Source of the DNA: JAFAHD01 sp963772515
GTDB taxonomy: Bacteria; Vulcanimicrobiota; Vulcanimicrobiia; Eremiobacterales; Eremiobacteraceae
Reading direction: 5' to 3'
Length of the DNA stretch: 64,000 nucleotides
Assembly (NCBI GenBank): GCA_963772515.1
Contig: CAVYXC010000004.1
Location: forward strand, 310,001 to 374,000
Shown here in pieces: positions 25,884 through 33,744 of the stretch. A program made the translations under genes and the position numbers. Each line of letters begins with the position of its first letter. The first letter of the stretch is position 1. The notes below the pieces were generated by a model. The model was not told the origin of the DNA. It saw nothing but the letters and a program-made list of their open reading frames with translations, and searched no databases.

Positions 25884-26790
25884 CCAGCCACGTCCACCCG
25901 TCGGCATACGCCTGCAGCTCGGCCGCGAGCGCCGGGTGTATGGCTGCGGCGAAGATCTCGGCCGAGTCCAGTAAGCGCGGACCGGGCCGGTTGACGTATG
26001 CGTTGCCATCCACGATCGCGACTCGTCCGGAGCGCACGGCACGAAGTTCATTCCATGTCGCGGTGCCATTGAGATCGCGCGCCGCCTCGGCAGCGGCGCG
26101 AAGATCGAAACCGCATGGCGCGACGATGATGACGTCCGGATCGGCAGCAGCGATCGCACCCCACTCCAAACGTTGAGAATCCGCGCCGGCATGCGCGAGC
26201 ACCGGAGTCCCTCCGGCGAGCTCGACCAAGCCGGGCGTCCAATGGCCGCCGCTCATCGGCGGATCGGCCCACTCCAAGACCAGCACGGAGGGCCGCGCGA
26301 GGTCGGACGTCAGCACGCGCAAGCGCTGTTCGCGCGCACGAAGCCCCTCGACCACTGCCTGCGCCTGATCCGCACGGCCGGTCAACTCTCCGACCGATGC
26401 GATCGTCGCATAGACGTCGGACAAGCTCGACGGTTCGAGCGAGACGAGCCGCGGATCGCCGCTCAAGCGCGTGGTGGCCGCGCACACCGTATCGTACGAC
26501 ACCGCGCAGACAGGGCACAGCTCTTGGGTGATGATGAGATCCGGGCGTAGCCGCTCGAGCAGCGCGGCATCGAGCGCATAGATCGACGAACCGGCGTGCA
26601 ACGACGCGCGCACGTGGCGGTCGATGTCGGCAGCGCGCCCGCCGCTCGGCAGCGCGCTGCGCGTGAGGCGCGGTTTGGTCCGCGCCGAGTCGGGAAAATC
26701 GCACTCGTGGGTGACGCCCACGATCTGATCGCCGGCGCCGACCGCGTAGAGGATCTCGGTGGCGCTTGGCAAGAGACTGACGATGCGCAT
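25873..26790 (-). CDS. Cobalamin/iron-type periplasmic binding protein (BtuF-like helical-backbone fold)
   Basis: 305 residues. Begins RIVSLLPSATEILYAVGAGD, the standard opening of BtuF/TroA-like proteins; central RPDLIITQELCPVCAVSY and PDVIIVAPCGFD. No signal peptide is visible (the protein starts at the first strand), as in the group of cytoplasmic or unanchored cobalamin-binding homologs with the CPVC motif. No permease or ATPase gene is adjacent, so a transport role is unproven. The C-terminal Ala-Val-Glu and the TAA stop lie inside palindromic repeat A copy 7. Confidence 0.8.
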   Translation of the reverse strand: MRIVSLLPSATEILYAVGAGDQIVGVTHECDFPDSARTKPRLTRSALPSGGRAADIDRHVRASLHAGSSIYALDAALLERLRPDLIITQELCPVCAVSYDTVCAATTRLSGDPRLVSLEPSSLSDVYATIASVGELTGRADQAQAVVEGLRAREQRLRVLTSDLARPSVLVLEWADPPMSGGHWTPGLVELAGGTPVLAHAGADSQRLEWGAIAAADPDVIIVAPCGFDLRAAAEAARDLNGTATWNELRAVRSGRVAIVDGNAYVNRPGPRLLDSAEIFAAAIHPALAAELQAYADGWTWLAVE

Positions 26791-26843
26791 GACTGGGCCA
26801 GCTTCTTTGACTGAAAAGCGCAGATTTCCTCAATGAAATGCGG

Positions 26844-26867
26844 TGGCGCGTTCTGCCGAACGCGCCA
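26844..26867. other. Perfect inverted repeat, 9-bp stem
   Basis: TGGCGCGTT and AACGCGCCA around a 6-nt loop, in the 124-nt gap upstream of the BtuF-like gene. No T-run. Could be an operator or an mRNA hairpin. Confidence 0.5.
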
Positions 26868-26879
26868 TTACAGCGAAAT

Positions 26880-26911
26880 ATGGAGCGGTCGAATTCATTC
26901 GACCGCTTTTT
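26880..26911 (+). repeat. Palindromic repeat A, copy 8, followed by a T-run (terminator-like on + strand)
   Basis: Head ATGGAG, arms CGGTCGAAT and ATTCGACCG around TC (26880-26905), extended by one GC pair and followed by TTTTT (26907-26911). It has the form of an intrinsic terminator for + strand transcription, although both neighbouring genes are on the minus strand. Confidence 0.8.
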
Positions 26912-26914
26912 CGT

Positions 26915-27445
26915 CTACGCCGTCTGGCGTGCTTGGAACGAGACGGTCAGCAGTTTCTGCGCGTTCGTCGCGGTGAGGTTCGCCGGCACGAAGACCGTGC
27001 CGTCGGCGCCGCAATTCGTGAAGGTCAGGCCATCGCCGCCTTGCTTGACGTCGTTGCACAGATAGGTGTCGCTCGACGCGATGTTCGAGCCCTTGTAGTG
27101 ATCGACGACCTCAGCCACTTCGCATTGGTCGCTGTTAGCGCTGCGCATCGTCTGGAACGTCCGCGCGACGCCAGCATCGCCGCCGTGATAGGCGACCGAG
27201 AACATCGCCGCATCGCACGTGTTGAAGGCCTGGGAGAAGCAGTTCTCTGCAGCGAGCACCGCTGCGCTGTTGCTGTTGCCGACTTCGACGCTGCCGCATG
27301 CGCCGCCGATCGAGGCGGCCATTTGCGCGGGTGCGGGTGAGGCTGCGGCGCCTATTGGAGCGATCAACGCGGTGCACAGGGAGAGGGCCGCTGCGGCACC
27401 CGCCAAACGATGGACGCCGACTGATAGACCTGCGAGCATGAGCAT
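26915..27445 (-). CDS. Secreted Cys-containing protein, unknown function
   Basis: 176 residues. Signal peptide about residues 1-35 (hydrophobic core AAAALSLCTALIAPIGAAAS). Mature part has six Cys, in pairs suggestive of disulfides (GGACGSVE, AENCFSQAFNTCD, SDQCEVAEV, YLCNDVK, FTNCGADG). AAGGAG lies 4 nt before the first ATG and 10 nt before a second ATG at 27439. No family recognised. Both neighbours are also putative envelope or secreted proteins. Confidence 0.7.
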   Translation of the reverse strand: MLMLAGLSVGVHRLAGAAAALSLCTALIAPIGAAASPAPAQMAASIGGACGSVEVGNSNSAAVLAAENCFSQAFNTCDAAMFSVAYHGGDAGVARTFQTMRSANSDQCEVAEVVDHYKGSNIASSDTYLCNDVKQGGDGLTFTNCGADGTVFVPANLTATNAQKLLTVSFQARQTA

Positions 27446-27592
27446 GAGTCTCCTTTCGCCGTGATGTGCTTACCCCGGGTATACTAACGCTTCGCGCATA
27501 AGGTTTCATTATCGCCAATGTGCACAAACATGGCATTCTTGCCCTAGAGCGGGCTCCTCGGCCGCCTCAGCGAAGGTCGTCCCACGCTCACG

Positions 27593-28636
27593 ATGATCAC
27601 CTTGCTCGCGGCGCTGACCATCGCCCCGGTCGTGGCAGCACCGGTCCCATCGCCATCGCCGCCCGCCCTGGCGCTGGTGCAGCCGCGCCAGCAGATACAC
27701 GACGCCCGACAAGAGCTCGTCGCGCACTTCGACTCGGTGCAGCAACGCTCACAGCTCGCCGTGCTGCTCGAGACGCGGCTTGACGAAGACGTCGCCGCCC
27801 TTGATGATGAGATTTCAAACGGCCCAGGCTACAGCGTGCAAGACTCGCAGCAAGCGCAACTGCTGCGCGCGCAGATGACAGCGTCTCTCATCCATCAGCT
27901 GGCCACCGGCAGCTATCGCGAACTGCGATCGGCGCGCGGCGCAGATGAAGTCACCGTGCGCTCGCCGGCAGACGGGCTCGCGCAGCCCGTCGCGATCTAC
28001 GTGCCGCCGTCGTATCGTGAATCCGTCGCCGCACCGCTCGTCATTCTGCTTCATGGCCTGGGAGGAAGCGAGACGGACATGGTCGCGGAGAAGTTCTTTC
28101 GCGAACTTGCCGACGCGACGGGGACGATCGTGATCGCACCCTACGCACGCGGCAACATCCAATACGCGGACCCGGCGCCGGCCGACGTCTACGCCGCGCT
28201 CGATGCCGCTAAGACGGCCTTCAACGTAGATCCAAAACGCACGTTTCTGGTCGGATACTCGATGGGCGGCTTCGGTGTCTTCCGGGTCGGCATCGTGCAT
28301 CCGGACGACTGGGCTGGCTTCATGGCGATCGCCGGCGGCCCGACCGACGACGACAGGCAAGCGGTGCTTCGCGGCTTCCAGGGCAAGCCTGTCTACACGG
28401 TTTCGGGTACTGAGGATACGGTCGTTTCCAACGCCTACGTCCGCCTGGTCGCGCATCTGCTGCGCAACGCCGGTATCCCCACCGGATACTACGAGCAACC
28501 GCATGGCACCCATTCGCTCGCGACGATATATCCCGCGATCCGGCGCGCTTGGTCGGACATGCATAACGGCACATGGCCCCAGGGTGCGCTGCCGCCCGTG
28601 GGAGCGGCGCCGGCGCAGCCTATGCACCCCTATTGA
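27593..28636 (+). CDS. Exported alpha/beta hydrolase (esterase/feruloyl-esterase or PHB-depolymerase-like)
   Basis: 347 residues. Short signal peptide (residues 1-16, VVAA). After a helical N-terminal region (to about residue 110) comes the hydrolase domain: LVILLHGLGGSETDM (oxyanion region), FLVGYSMGGFGVFR with nucleophile Ser, VSGTEDTVV with the Asp, and PHGTHSLATIY with the His. Substrate unknown. Stands alone: divergent from the secreted Cys protein and 152 nt upstream of the importer operon. Confidence 0.85.
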   Translation: MITLLAALTIAPVVAAPVPSPSPPALALVQPRQQIHDARQELVAHFDSVQQRSQLAVLLETRLDEDVAALDDEISNGPGYSVQDSQQAQLLRAQMTASLIHQLATGSYRELRSARGADEVTVRSPADGLAQPVAIYVPPSYRESVAAPLVILLHGLGGSETDMVAEKFFRELADATGTIVIAPYARGNIQYADPAPADVYAALDAAKTAFNVDPKRTFLVGYSMGGFGVFRVGIVHPDDWAGFMAIAGGPTDDDRQAVLRGFQGKPVYTVSGTEDTVVSNAYVRLVAHLLRNAGIPTGYYEQPHGTHSLATIYPAIRRAWSDMHNGTWPQGALPPVGAAPAQPMHPY

Positions 28637-28788
28637 CGGCTCCACAGGAGACGGCAAAAAGCGGGCATAATACCCAGCGACCGTTACCGCTCCGTTCTGC
28701 TCGCACGAAGAATGGCGCCGTCGTCGCACATGCTCATGTGACGGCGTCGATGGACATAGAGCGGCCGGACCACGAGAAAGGGGACACC

Positions 28789-30120
28789 ATGTCGAAATCC
28801 GAGCGCGTTGACAAGTCGCTCTCCCGTAAAGATTTCCTCGGCGGTATCGGCGTTGCGGCGGCCGCTGCGGCGGGTGCGAGCGCCGGCGTCGCGACGTCGC
28901 TGGGGTATTCGCCCGCCAGCGTCGCCGACAATGCGCCGATCCTCATCGGCGATGTCGACGAGACTAGCGGCGTCTACGCCGTCAGCGGCGCGAGCCAGTC
29001 GCTCGGCAAGAAGGTCTGCGTCGACGAGTGGAACTCCAAGGGCGGCGTGCTCGGCCGCAAGATCCAGCTGATCCACGCCGACACCGCGGCCAAACCTGAT
29101 GTCGCCGTGCCCAACGCCACCAAGCTCGTCGAGCAAGACCAAGTGGACGTCCTCGTCGGTGAGGTCTCGTCCGGCGTCGGTCTGGCGCTCTCGGCGCTCG
29201 CCCAACGCCTCGGCATCGTGTATGTCGCCGCGGGTACGCACGACACGACGATCACGGGCAGCAACGCGCGTCTGTGCTGCTTCCGCACCACCGCCGCTAA
29301 CTCGATGCTCGCCAACGCGACCGCCAAAGCACTGCTGCCGTACGGCAAGAAATGGTTCTTCATCACACCGGACTACGCGTACGGGCACTCGGCGCAAGCC
29401 GGCTTCCAAACCGTGCTCGAGGCCAACGGCGGGCAATCGCTGGGCAACGAGCTCACCGCGTTTCCGGTCAATTCCGGCGACTTCACCGCGCAGCTTACCA
29501 AAGCCAAGAACAGCGGCGCCGACGTGCTCGTGCTGAGCTGGTACGGCGGCGATCTCGTGAACGGCCTGAAGCAGTATGTGCAGTTGGGTCTGGACAAAGT
29601 GTTCAAGCAGGTCGGCGGTCCGCTCAACGGCGTCGAGGTCGGACTCGGCTACGGGCCGGAGAACAATCGCGGCATCTGGGGCGCGCCGTGGGCGCCGGAC
29701 TATCCGAGCGAAGGCTCCGCGGATCTCGGTAAGAAGCTCAGAGCAGCCGGTGCGCAATACGTAGACTGGCGCATGTATCTCGGCTGGCTGGCGACTGAAG
29801 CCGCGATCACCGGCATTCTGCGCGCCGGCACGACCGATGCGGAGCGCCTCGTCCACGCGATGGAAGATCTCACGTTCAACGGGTTGCAGAAGAAGTTCTG
29901 TCATATCCGTGCGTGCGACCATCAGAACGAGCTCGACGTGCTCGTCACCGAAGCGATCCCCAAATCGCAATGGAAGTACCCCAACCAGTTCTTCAAGATC
30001 AACAAGATCGTGCCGGCGAGCGAGACCCTCGAGCCGTGCAGCCAAAGCGACGCGCCGGCGAAGCTGGCGACCCAAACCATCCCGACGCGCGAAGGCTACA
30101 CCCCGAAGACCAAAGCATAA
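28789..30120 (+). CDS. ABC importer substrate-binding protein (branched-chain amino acid/amide type)
   Basis: 443 residues, periplasmic binding protein of the Leu/Ile/Val-BP (Peripla_BP_6) family. N-terminal Tat-like signal SLSRKDFLGGIG followed by an Ala-rich hydrophobic stretch; the pair is Arg-Lys, not Arg-Arg. Mature part: ILIGDVDETSGVYAVSG, VLGRKIQLIHADTA, DVLVGEVSSGVGLALS, VYVAAGTHDTTIT, FFITPDYAYGHSA. AAGGGG precedes the ATG. First gene of a five-gene importer. Ligand could be branched-chain amino acids, urea or amides; the leucine and propionyl-CoA genes downstream favour amino acids (inference). Confidence 0.9.
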   Translation: MSKSERVDKSLSRKDFLGGIGVAAAAAAGASAGVATSLGYSPASVADNAPILIGDVDETSGVYAVSGASQSLGKKVCVDEWNSKGGVLGRKIQLIHADTAAKPDVAVPNATKLVEQDQVDVLVGEVSSGVGLALSALAQRLGIVYVAAGTHDTTITGSNARLCCFRTTAANSMLANATAKALLPYGKKWFFITPDYAYGHSAQAGFQTVLEANGGQSLGNELTAFPVNSGDFTAQLTKAKNSGADVLVLSWYGGDLVNGLKQYVQLGLDKVFKQVGGPLNGVEVGLGYGPENNRGIWGAPWAPDYPSEGSADLGKKLRAAGAQYVDWRMYLGWLATEAAITGILRAGTTDAERLVHAMEDLTFNGLQKKFCHIRACDHQNELDVLVTEAIPKSQWKYPNQFFKINKIVPASETLEPCSQSDAPAKLATQTIPTREGYTPKTKA

Positions 30121-30148
30121 CCGGACGCGCGATCGGTTGGACCATTGT

Positions 30149-30176
30149 GAGGCGCCGGCCGCCAAACCGGCGCCTC
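30149..30176 (+). terminator. Strong hairpin between binding-protein and permease genes
   Basis: Arms GAGGCGCCGG and CCGGCGCCTC (10 bp) with an 8-nt loop, no T-run. In importer operons such a hairpin after the binding-protein gene usually limits read-through or protects the upstream message, giving excess binding protein; that function is inferred here. Confidence 0.55.
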
Positions 30177-30232
30177 TCACATAGCGGAGCCACAAGACGA
30201 CGCTAAACGCAATCCCGGCGCTGACCCTCGCG

Positions 30233-31129
30233 ATGAGCTACGTCGCGATTGTGCCGAACCAGATCGCCGAGACCGTCTTCGACGGCCTCACGCGCGGCAT
30301 GCTGTACGTGCTGCTCGCGCTGGGCCTCAACATCATCCTCGGGCTCATGGGCGTCATCAACTTCTCGCACGGTGCGTTCTTCGCGCTGGGCGCGTACATC
30401 ACGTTCACGCTCTCGACCAAGATCGGTCTCTTCCCGGCCATCATCGTCGCTGCGCTCTGCATGGCGCTGCTCGGCATGGTCATGGAAAGCGTGTTCATCC
30501 GCCGCCTGTACGGCCGCCCGCCCGAGCACGTCCTTATGTTCACCTTCGGCGCGTTCTTGATCTTCGTCCAGATCATCCGCAAGGTGTGGGGCGACACGCC
30601 CGAACCGCTCTCGCCGAGCGGTTGGCTGGCGGGATCGATCAATCTTGGTTTCATGCAGTATCCGACCTTCCGTCTCATCGTCGTGCTGGTCACCATCGTC
30701 GTGCTCGTCCTGGTCTATTTCATGCTCGTCCGCACCAACCTCGGGCTGACGATCCGCGCCGGCACGCGCGACAGCGAGATGGTGAGCATTTTAGGCATCA
30801 ACATGCCGCTGACGTTCACGGTGGTGTTCGGCCTGGGCTCGCTGCTCGGCGGGCTGGCGGGCGGCCTTGAGGCGCCGCTGTACAATATCGATCCGAACAT
30901 GGGCGCCACCTACATCATCATCGCGTTCCTGGTGGTGATCGTCGGTGGCATAGGCTCCTTCTGGGGCGCCGTGGTCGGCGGCCTGATCATCGGCCTGCTG
31001 CAGGAATTCACGGTGCAGCTCATCCCAGGCGGTTCCTCTGCAGAGGACATCGTGCCGTTCGCATTCATGCTGCTCGTCCTGCTGCTGAGGCCGCGCGGAC
31101 TGTTCGGCACAGAGGGTTTGTTCGACTGA
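30233..31129 (+). CDS. livH: Branched-chain amino acid ABC transporter permease, LivH type
   Basis: 298 residues, about eight membrane spans. Family blocks: LNIILGLMGVINFSHGAFFALGAY near the N-terminus (given in part: GVINFSHGAFFALGAY), IRAGTRDSEMVSILGINMP (cytoplasmic EAA-like loop that touches the ATPase) and VVIVGGIGSFWGAVVGG. Shares a TGATG stop-start overlap with the next permease gene, so the pair is translationally coupled. Confidence 0.93.
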   Translation: MSYVAIVPNQIAETVFDGLTRGMLYVLLALGLNIILGLMGVINFSHGAFFALGAYITFTLSTKIGLFPAIIVAALCMALLGMVMESVFIRRLYGRPPEHVLMFTFGAFLIFVQIIRKVWGDTPEPLSPSGWLAGSINLGFMQYPTFRLIVVLVTIVVLVLVYFMLVRTNLGLTIRAGTRDSEMVSILGINMPLTFTVVFGLGSLLGGLAGGLEAPLYNIDPNMGATYIIIAFLVVIVGGIGSFWGAVVGGLIIGLLQEFTVQLIPGGSSAEDIVPFAFMLLVLLLRPRGLFGTEGLFD

Positions 31130-32130
31130 TGGCGGCGACTATGCCGGTCGAGCGACCGCGCAACAATTGGAACGGGCTCGTGCCGCTGCTCGCGTGGGGG
31201 CTCGTGCTGCTCATCCTGCCGTGGTTGATGGAGCACGTGCTCAAGAGCAACGTCGCGCTCGCCACCAACATGGTGATCTTCGGCATGATCGCGCTCGGCT
31301 TCAACCTGCTCTATGGTCATACTGGCGAGCTGTCGTTCGGTCACGCGGCGTTCGTCGGCATCGCGGGCTATTTCGCCGCGTTCGTGATCCTCAATCACGG
31401 CTGGACGTTTTGGCCCTCGATGCTGCTGGCGCTCGCTGGCACGATGCTACTGGCGTTCGTGCTCGCGCGCGCCATCGTGCCGCGCAGCACGGGCATCTAT
31501 TTCTCGATGATCATGCTGGCCGTCGGCCAGGTCCTCAATTTCGTCGGCGAGCGCTGGAACGCGGTGACCGGCGGCGACGATGGCTTGCAGGGCATTCCGC
31601 GGCCACACTACATCCTGCCAAGCAATCCGCTGGACATGAACAACGAGCTGCACTTCTACGTGTTCTGCGCGGTCATCGCATGGCTGCTCACGCTGTTCAT
31701 GTGGCGCATCATCCACTCGCCGTTCGGCGCCGTGCTGCACGCGATCCGCGAGAACCGCCAGCGCGCCGAGTTCCTCGGCTTCGACGTCACGCGCTACAAA
31801 ATCAACGCGTTCGTGCTGTCGGCCCTGCTGCCGGCGGTCGGAGGCGTGCTGCTCGGTTACTACGACGGCGCGGTCAACCCGGGCGAACTGAACTGGACGG
31901 AATCGGGCGATATCGTGATGATGACGCTGCTCGGCGGCGCGCCGACGTTTTGGGGACCGATTCTGGGCGCGGGCCTGTTCAAGTTCATGCAGCAGTATAT
32001 CTCGACCTACACGCAGTTCTGGGAAGGCTACATCGGCATCGTGTTCGTCGGCTTCGTGCTGTTCGCGCCTCAGGGCATTTGGGGTCTGGCGGAAGCCGCG
32101 TGGCGCAACCTGCGCACGAGGCGCGCATGA
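31129..32130 (+). CDS. livM: Branched-chain amino acid ABC transporter permease, LivM type
   Basis: 333 residues. LLYGHTGELSFGHAAFVGIAG (read here as GELSFGHAAFVGIAG), YFSMIMLAVGQVL, AIRENRQRAEFLGFDVTRYK (interaction loop) and GDIVMMTLLGGAPTFWGPILG mark the LivM family; about ten spans. Start ATG overlaps the livH stop; its own stop overlaps the livG start (ATGA). Confidence 0.93.
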   Translation: MAATMPVERPRNNWNGLVPLLAWGLVLLILPWLMEHVLKSNVALATNMVIFGMIALGFNLLYGHTGELSFGHAAFVGIAGYFAAFVILNHGWTFWPSMLLALAGTMLLAFVLARAIVPRSTGIYFSMIMLAVGQVLNFVGERWNAVTGGDDGLQGIPRPHYILPSNPLDMNNELHFYVFCAVIAWLLTLFMWRIIHSPFGAVLHAIRENRQRAEFLGFDVTRYKINAFVLSALLPAVGGVLLGYYDGAVNPGELNWTESGDIVMMTLLGGAPTFWGPILGAGLFKFMQQYISTYTQFWEGYIGIVFVGFVLFAPQGIWGLAEAAWRNLRTRRA

Positions 32131-32873
32131 GCACGATCTTCCGCACCGAAGGGCTTTGCAAATACTTTGATTCGCTCAAGGCCGTCGACGGCGTGGATTT
32201 CGCGGTCGAAGAAGGTTCGATCCACGCGATCATCGGCCCCAACGGCGCGGGCAAGACGACGTTCTTCAACATGCTCACCGGGAATTTTCCGCCCACGGCC
32301 GGCAAGATTTTCTTCCGCGATGAGGACATCACGGGTTTGCCTCCGCACATCATCACGCGCAAAGGCATCGGCCGGTCGTTCCAGATCAGCAATATCTTCG
32401 GCGGCCTGAGCGTGTTCGAGAACGTACGCGTGGCGGTCCAGGCCACATACGGCGACGCCCCCGGGATCTTGGTGCGGCCGAAGTGGCTAGGCGAAGTCGA
32501 CGACAAGGCCGAGGCGATCATGGAGCGCGTCGGTTTGACGCGCTTCGCGCACGTCCAAGCCGCGACGCTCTCGCACGGCGATGAAAAACGTCTCGAGATC
32601 GGCTTGGTGATCGCCGCGAATCCAAGCCTGTTGCTGTTCGACGAGCCGACCGCCGGCATGTCGCTCGACGAGTCGAAGCAGACGATGCAGATGTTGCAGG
32701 ACTTGAGCAAGCAGCACACGATCGTGCTCATCGAACACGATATGGATCTGGTGATGTCGCTCTCAAGCAAGATCACCGTGCTCCAGAACGGGCGCACAAT
32801 CGCCGAGGGATCTCCCGCGGAGATCAAGGGCAATCAGCAGGTACAGCAGGCGTACCTGGGCACGGCCATCTGA
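32127..32873 (+). CDS. livG: Branched-chain amino acid ABC transporter ATP-binding protein, LivG type
   Basis: 248 residues. Walker A GPNGAGKTTFF (about residue 38), signature in the LivG form LSHGDEKRLEIG, Walker B LLLFDEPTAGMS, H-loop IEHDMDLVM. GIGRSFQISNIFGGLSVFEN is typical of LivG. The ATPase motifs are all canonical, unlike those of its partner LivF. TGATG overlap with livF. Confidence 0.93.
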   Translation: MSTIFRTEGLCKYFDSLKAVDGVDFAVEEGSIHAIIGPNGAGKTTFFNMLTGNFPPTAGKIFFRDEDITGLPPHIITRKGIGRSFQISNIFGGLSVFENVRVAVQATYGDAPGILVRPKWLGEVDDKAEAIMERVGLTRFAHVQAATLSHGDEKRLEIGLVIAANPSLLLFDEPTAGMSLDESKQTMQMLQDLSKQHTIVLIEHDMDLVMSLSSKITVLQNGRTIAEGSPAEIKGNQQVQQAYLGTAI

Positions 32874-33571
32874 TGTTCCTCGAAGCGCGCGGCCTCAACA
32901 CGTATTACGGCAAGAGCCATATCTTGCAGGACGTCTCGATCGACGTCGACCGCGGCGAGGTCGTCGCGCTGATCGGGCGCAACGGGTCGGGCCGCAGCAC
33001 GACGCTCAAGACGATTGTCGGCGTCACCCCGCCGCGCAGCGGCACCGTCATGCTCGACGGTCAGTACATCACCGGCCTCAAGCCATACACGATCTCGCGT
33101 CTGGGTGTGGCGTACGTGCCCGAGGAGCGGCGCATCTTCCCGAACCTGACGGTGCTCGAGAACCTGAAACTCGCTACGCTTGCCGGCCGCAAAGGCCCGT
33201 GGGATTACAAGAAAGTCTTCGAGTTCTTCCCGAGACTGGACGAGCGCAAGACGAACGAAGGCAAGTCGCTCTCCGGCGGCGAGCAGCAGATGTTGACGAT
33301 CGCGCGCGCGCTGATCCAGAATCCGGCGATTATCTTGCTCGATGAGCCGCTTGAGGGCCTCGCGCCGGTTATCGCGCAGGCGATCCAAAAGGCGATCATG
33401 CAGATGAAGACCGAAGGCATGACTATGCTGTTGGTCGAGCAGAACGCGCGCGTGGCACTGGCGGTGTCCGATCGCGCGCACGTGCTCTCGGACGGGCAGA
33501 TCGTGGCGTCCAATACGTCGGCGCAGCTGCGCGAAGATCAGGACCTGATCCAACGCTACCTCTCGGTGTAA
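32873..33571 (+). CDS. livF: Branched-chain amino acid ABC transporter ATP-binding protein, LivF type, Arg in Walker A
   Basis: 232 residues. LivF features: NTYYGKSHILQDVSIDVD, GVAYVPEERRIFPNLTVLEN, signature LSGGEQQMLTIARAL, Walker B ILLDEPLEGLAP, H-loop VEQNARVAL. The Walker A reads GRNGSGRSTT, so the nucleotide-binding Lys is Arg41. With canonical LivG the heterodimer would have one altered site. I believe similar G-R-S-T variants occur in some other LivF-like proteins, but could not check. Last gene of the importer operon. Confidence 0.92.
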   Translation: MFLEARGLNTYYGKSHILQDVSIDVDRGEVVALIGRNGSGRSTTLKTIVGVTPPRSGTVMLDGQYITGLKPYTISRLGVAYVPEERRIFPNLTVLENLKLATLAGRKGPWDYKKVFEFFPRLDERKTNEGKSLSGGEQQMLTIARALIQNPAIILLDEPLEGLAPVIAQAIQKAIMQMKTEGMTMLLVEQNARVALAVSDRAHVLSDGQIVASNTSAQLREDQDLIQRYLSV

Positions 33572-33744
33572 CGAAACAGCGCGCTCGCGCCGGGCGGACC
33601 ACGCCTGCGCCGAGGACGCTCGGGTCTTCGGGATATTTTGACTCCTTCGCTCGGTGGCTCCGGCTCTCGCCGTCGCCAACGCCTCGGCTATCGGCGTGGT
33701 CCGTTCCGGCGCTCGCCGCGATCGCGCTCGCGTGCGCTATCATC

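Noticed and set aside
28633..28671. TTGACG and CATAAT before the importer operon as a promoter
   Set aside because: The spacing is 27 nt instead of about 17; I see no convincing pair.
28684..30195. A 503-codon minus-strand frame opposite the importer binding protein
   Set aside because: No domain-like sequence, low-complexity Arg/Ala/Val content, and the + strand frame is a clear Peripla_BP_6 protein.
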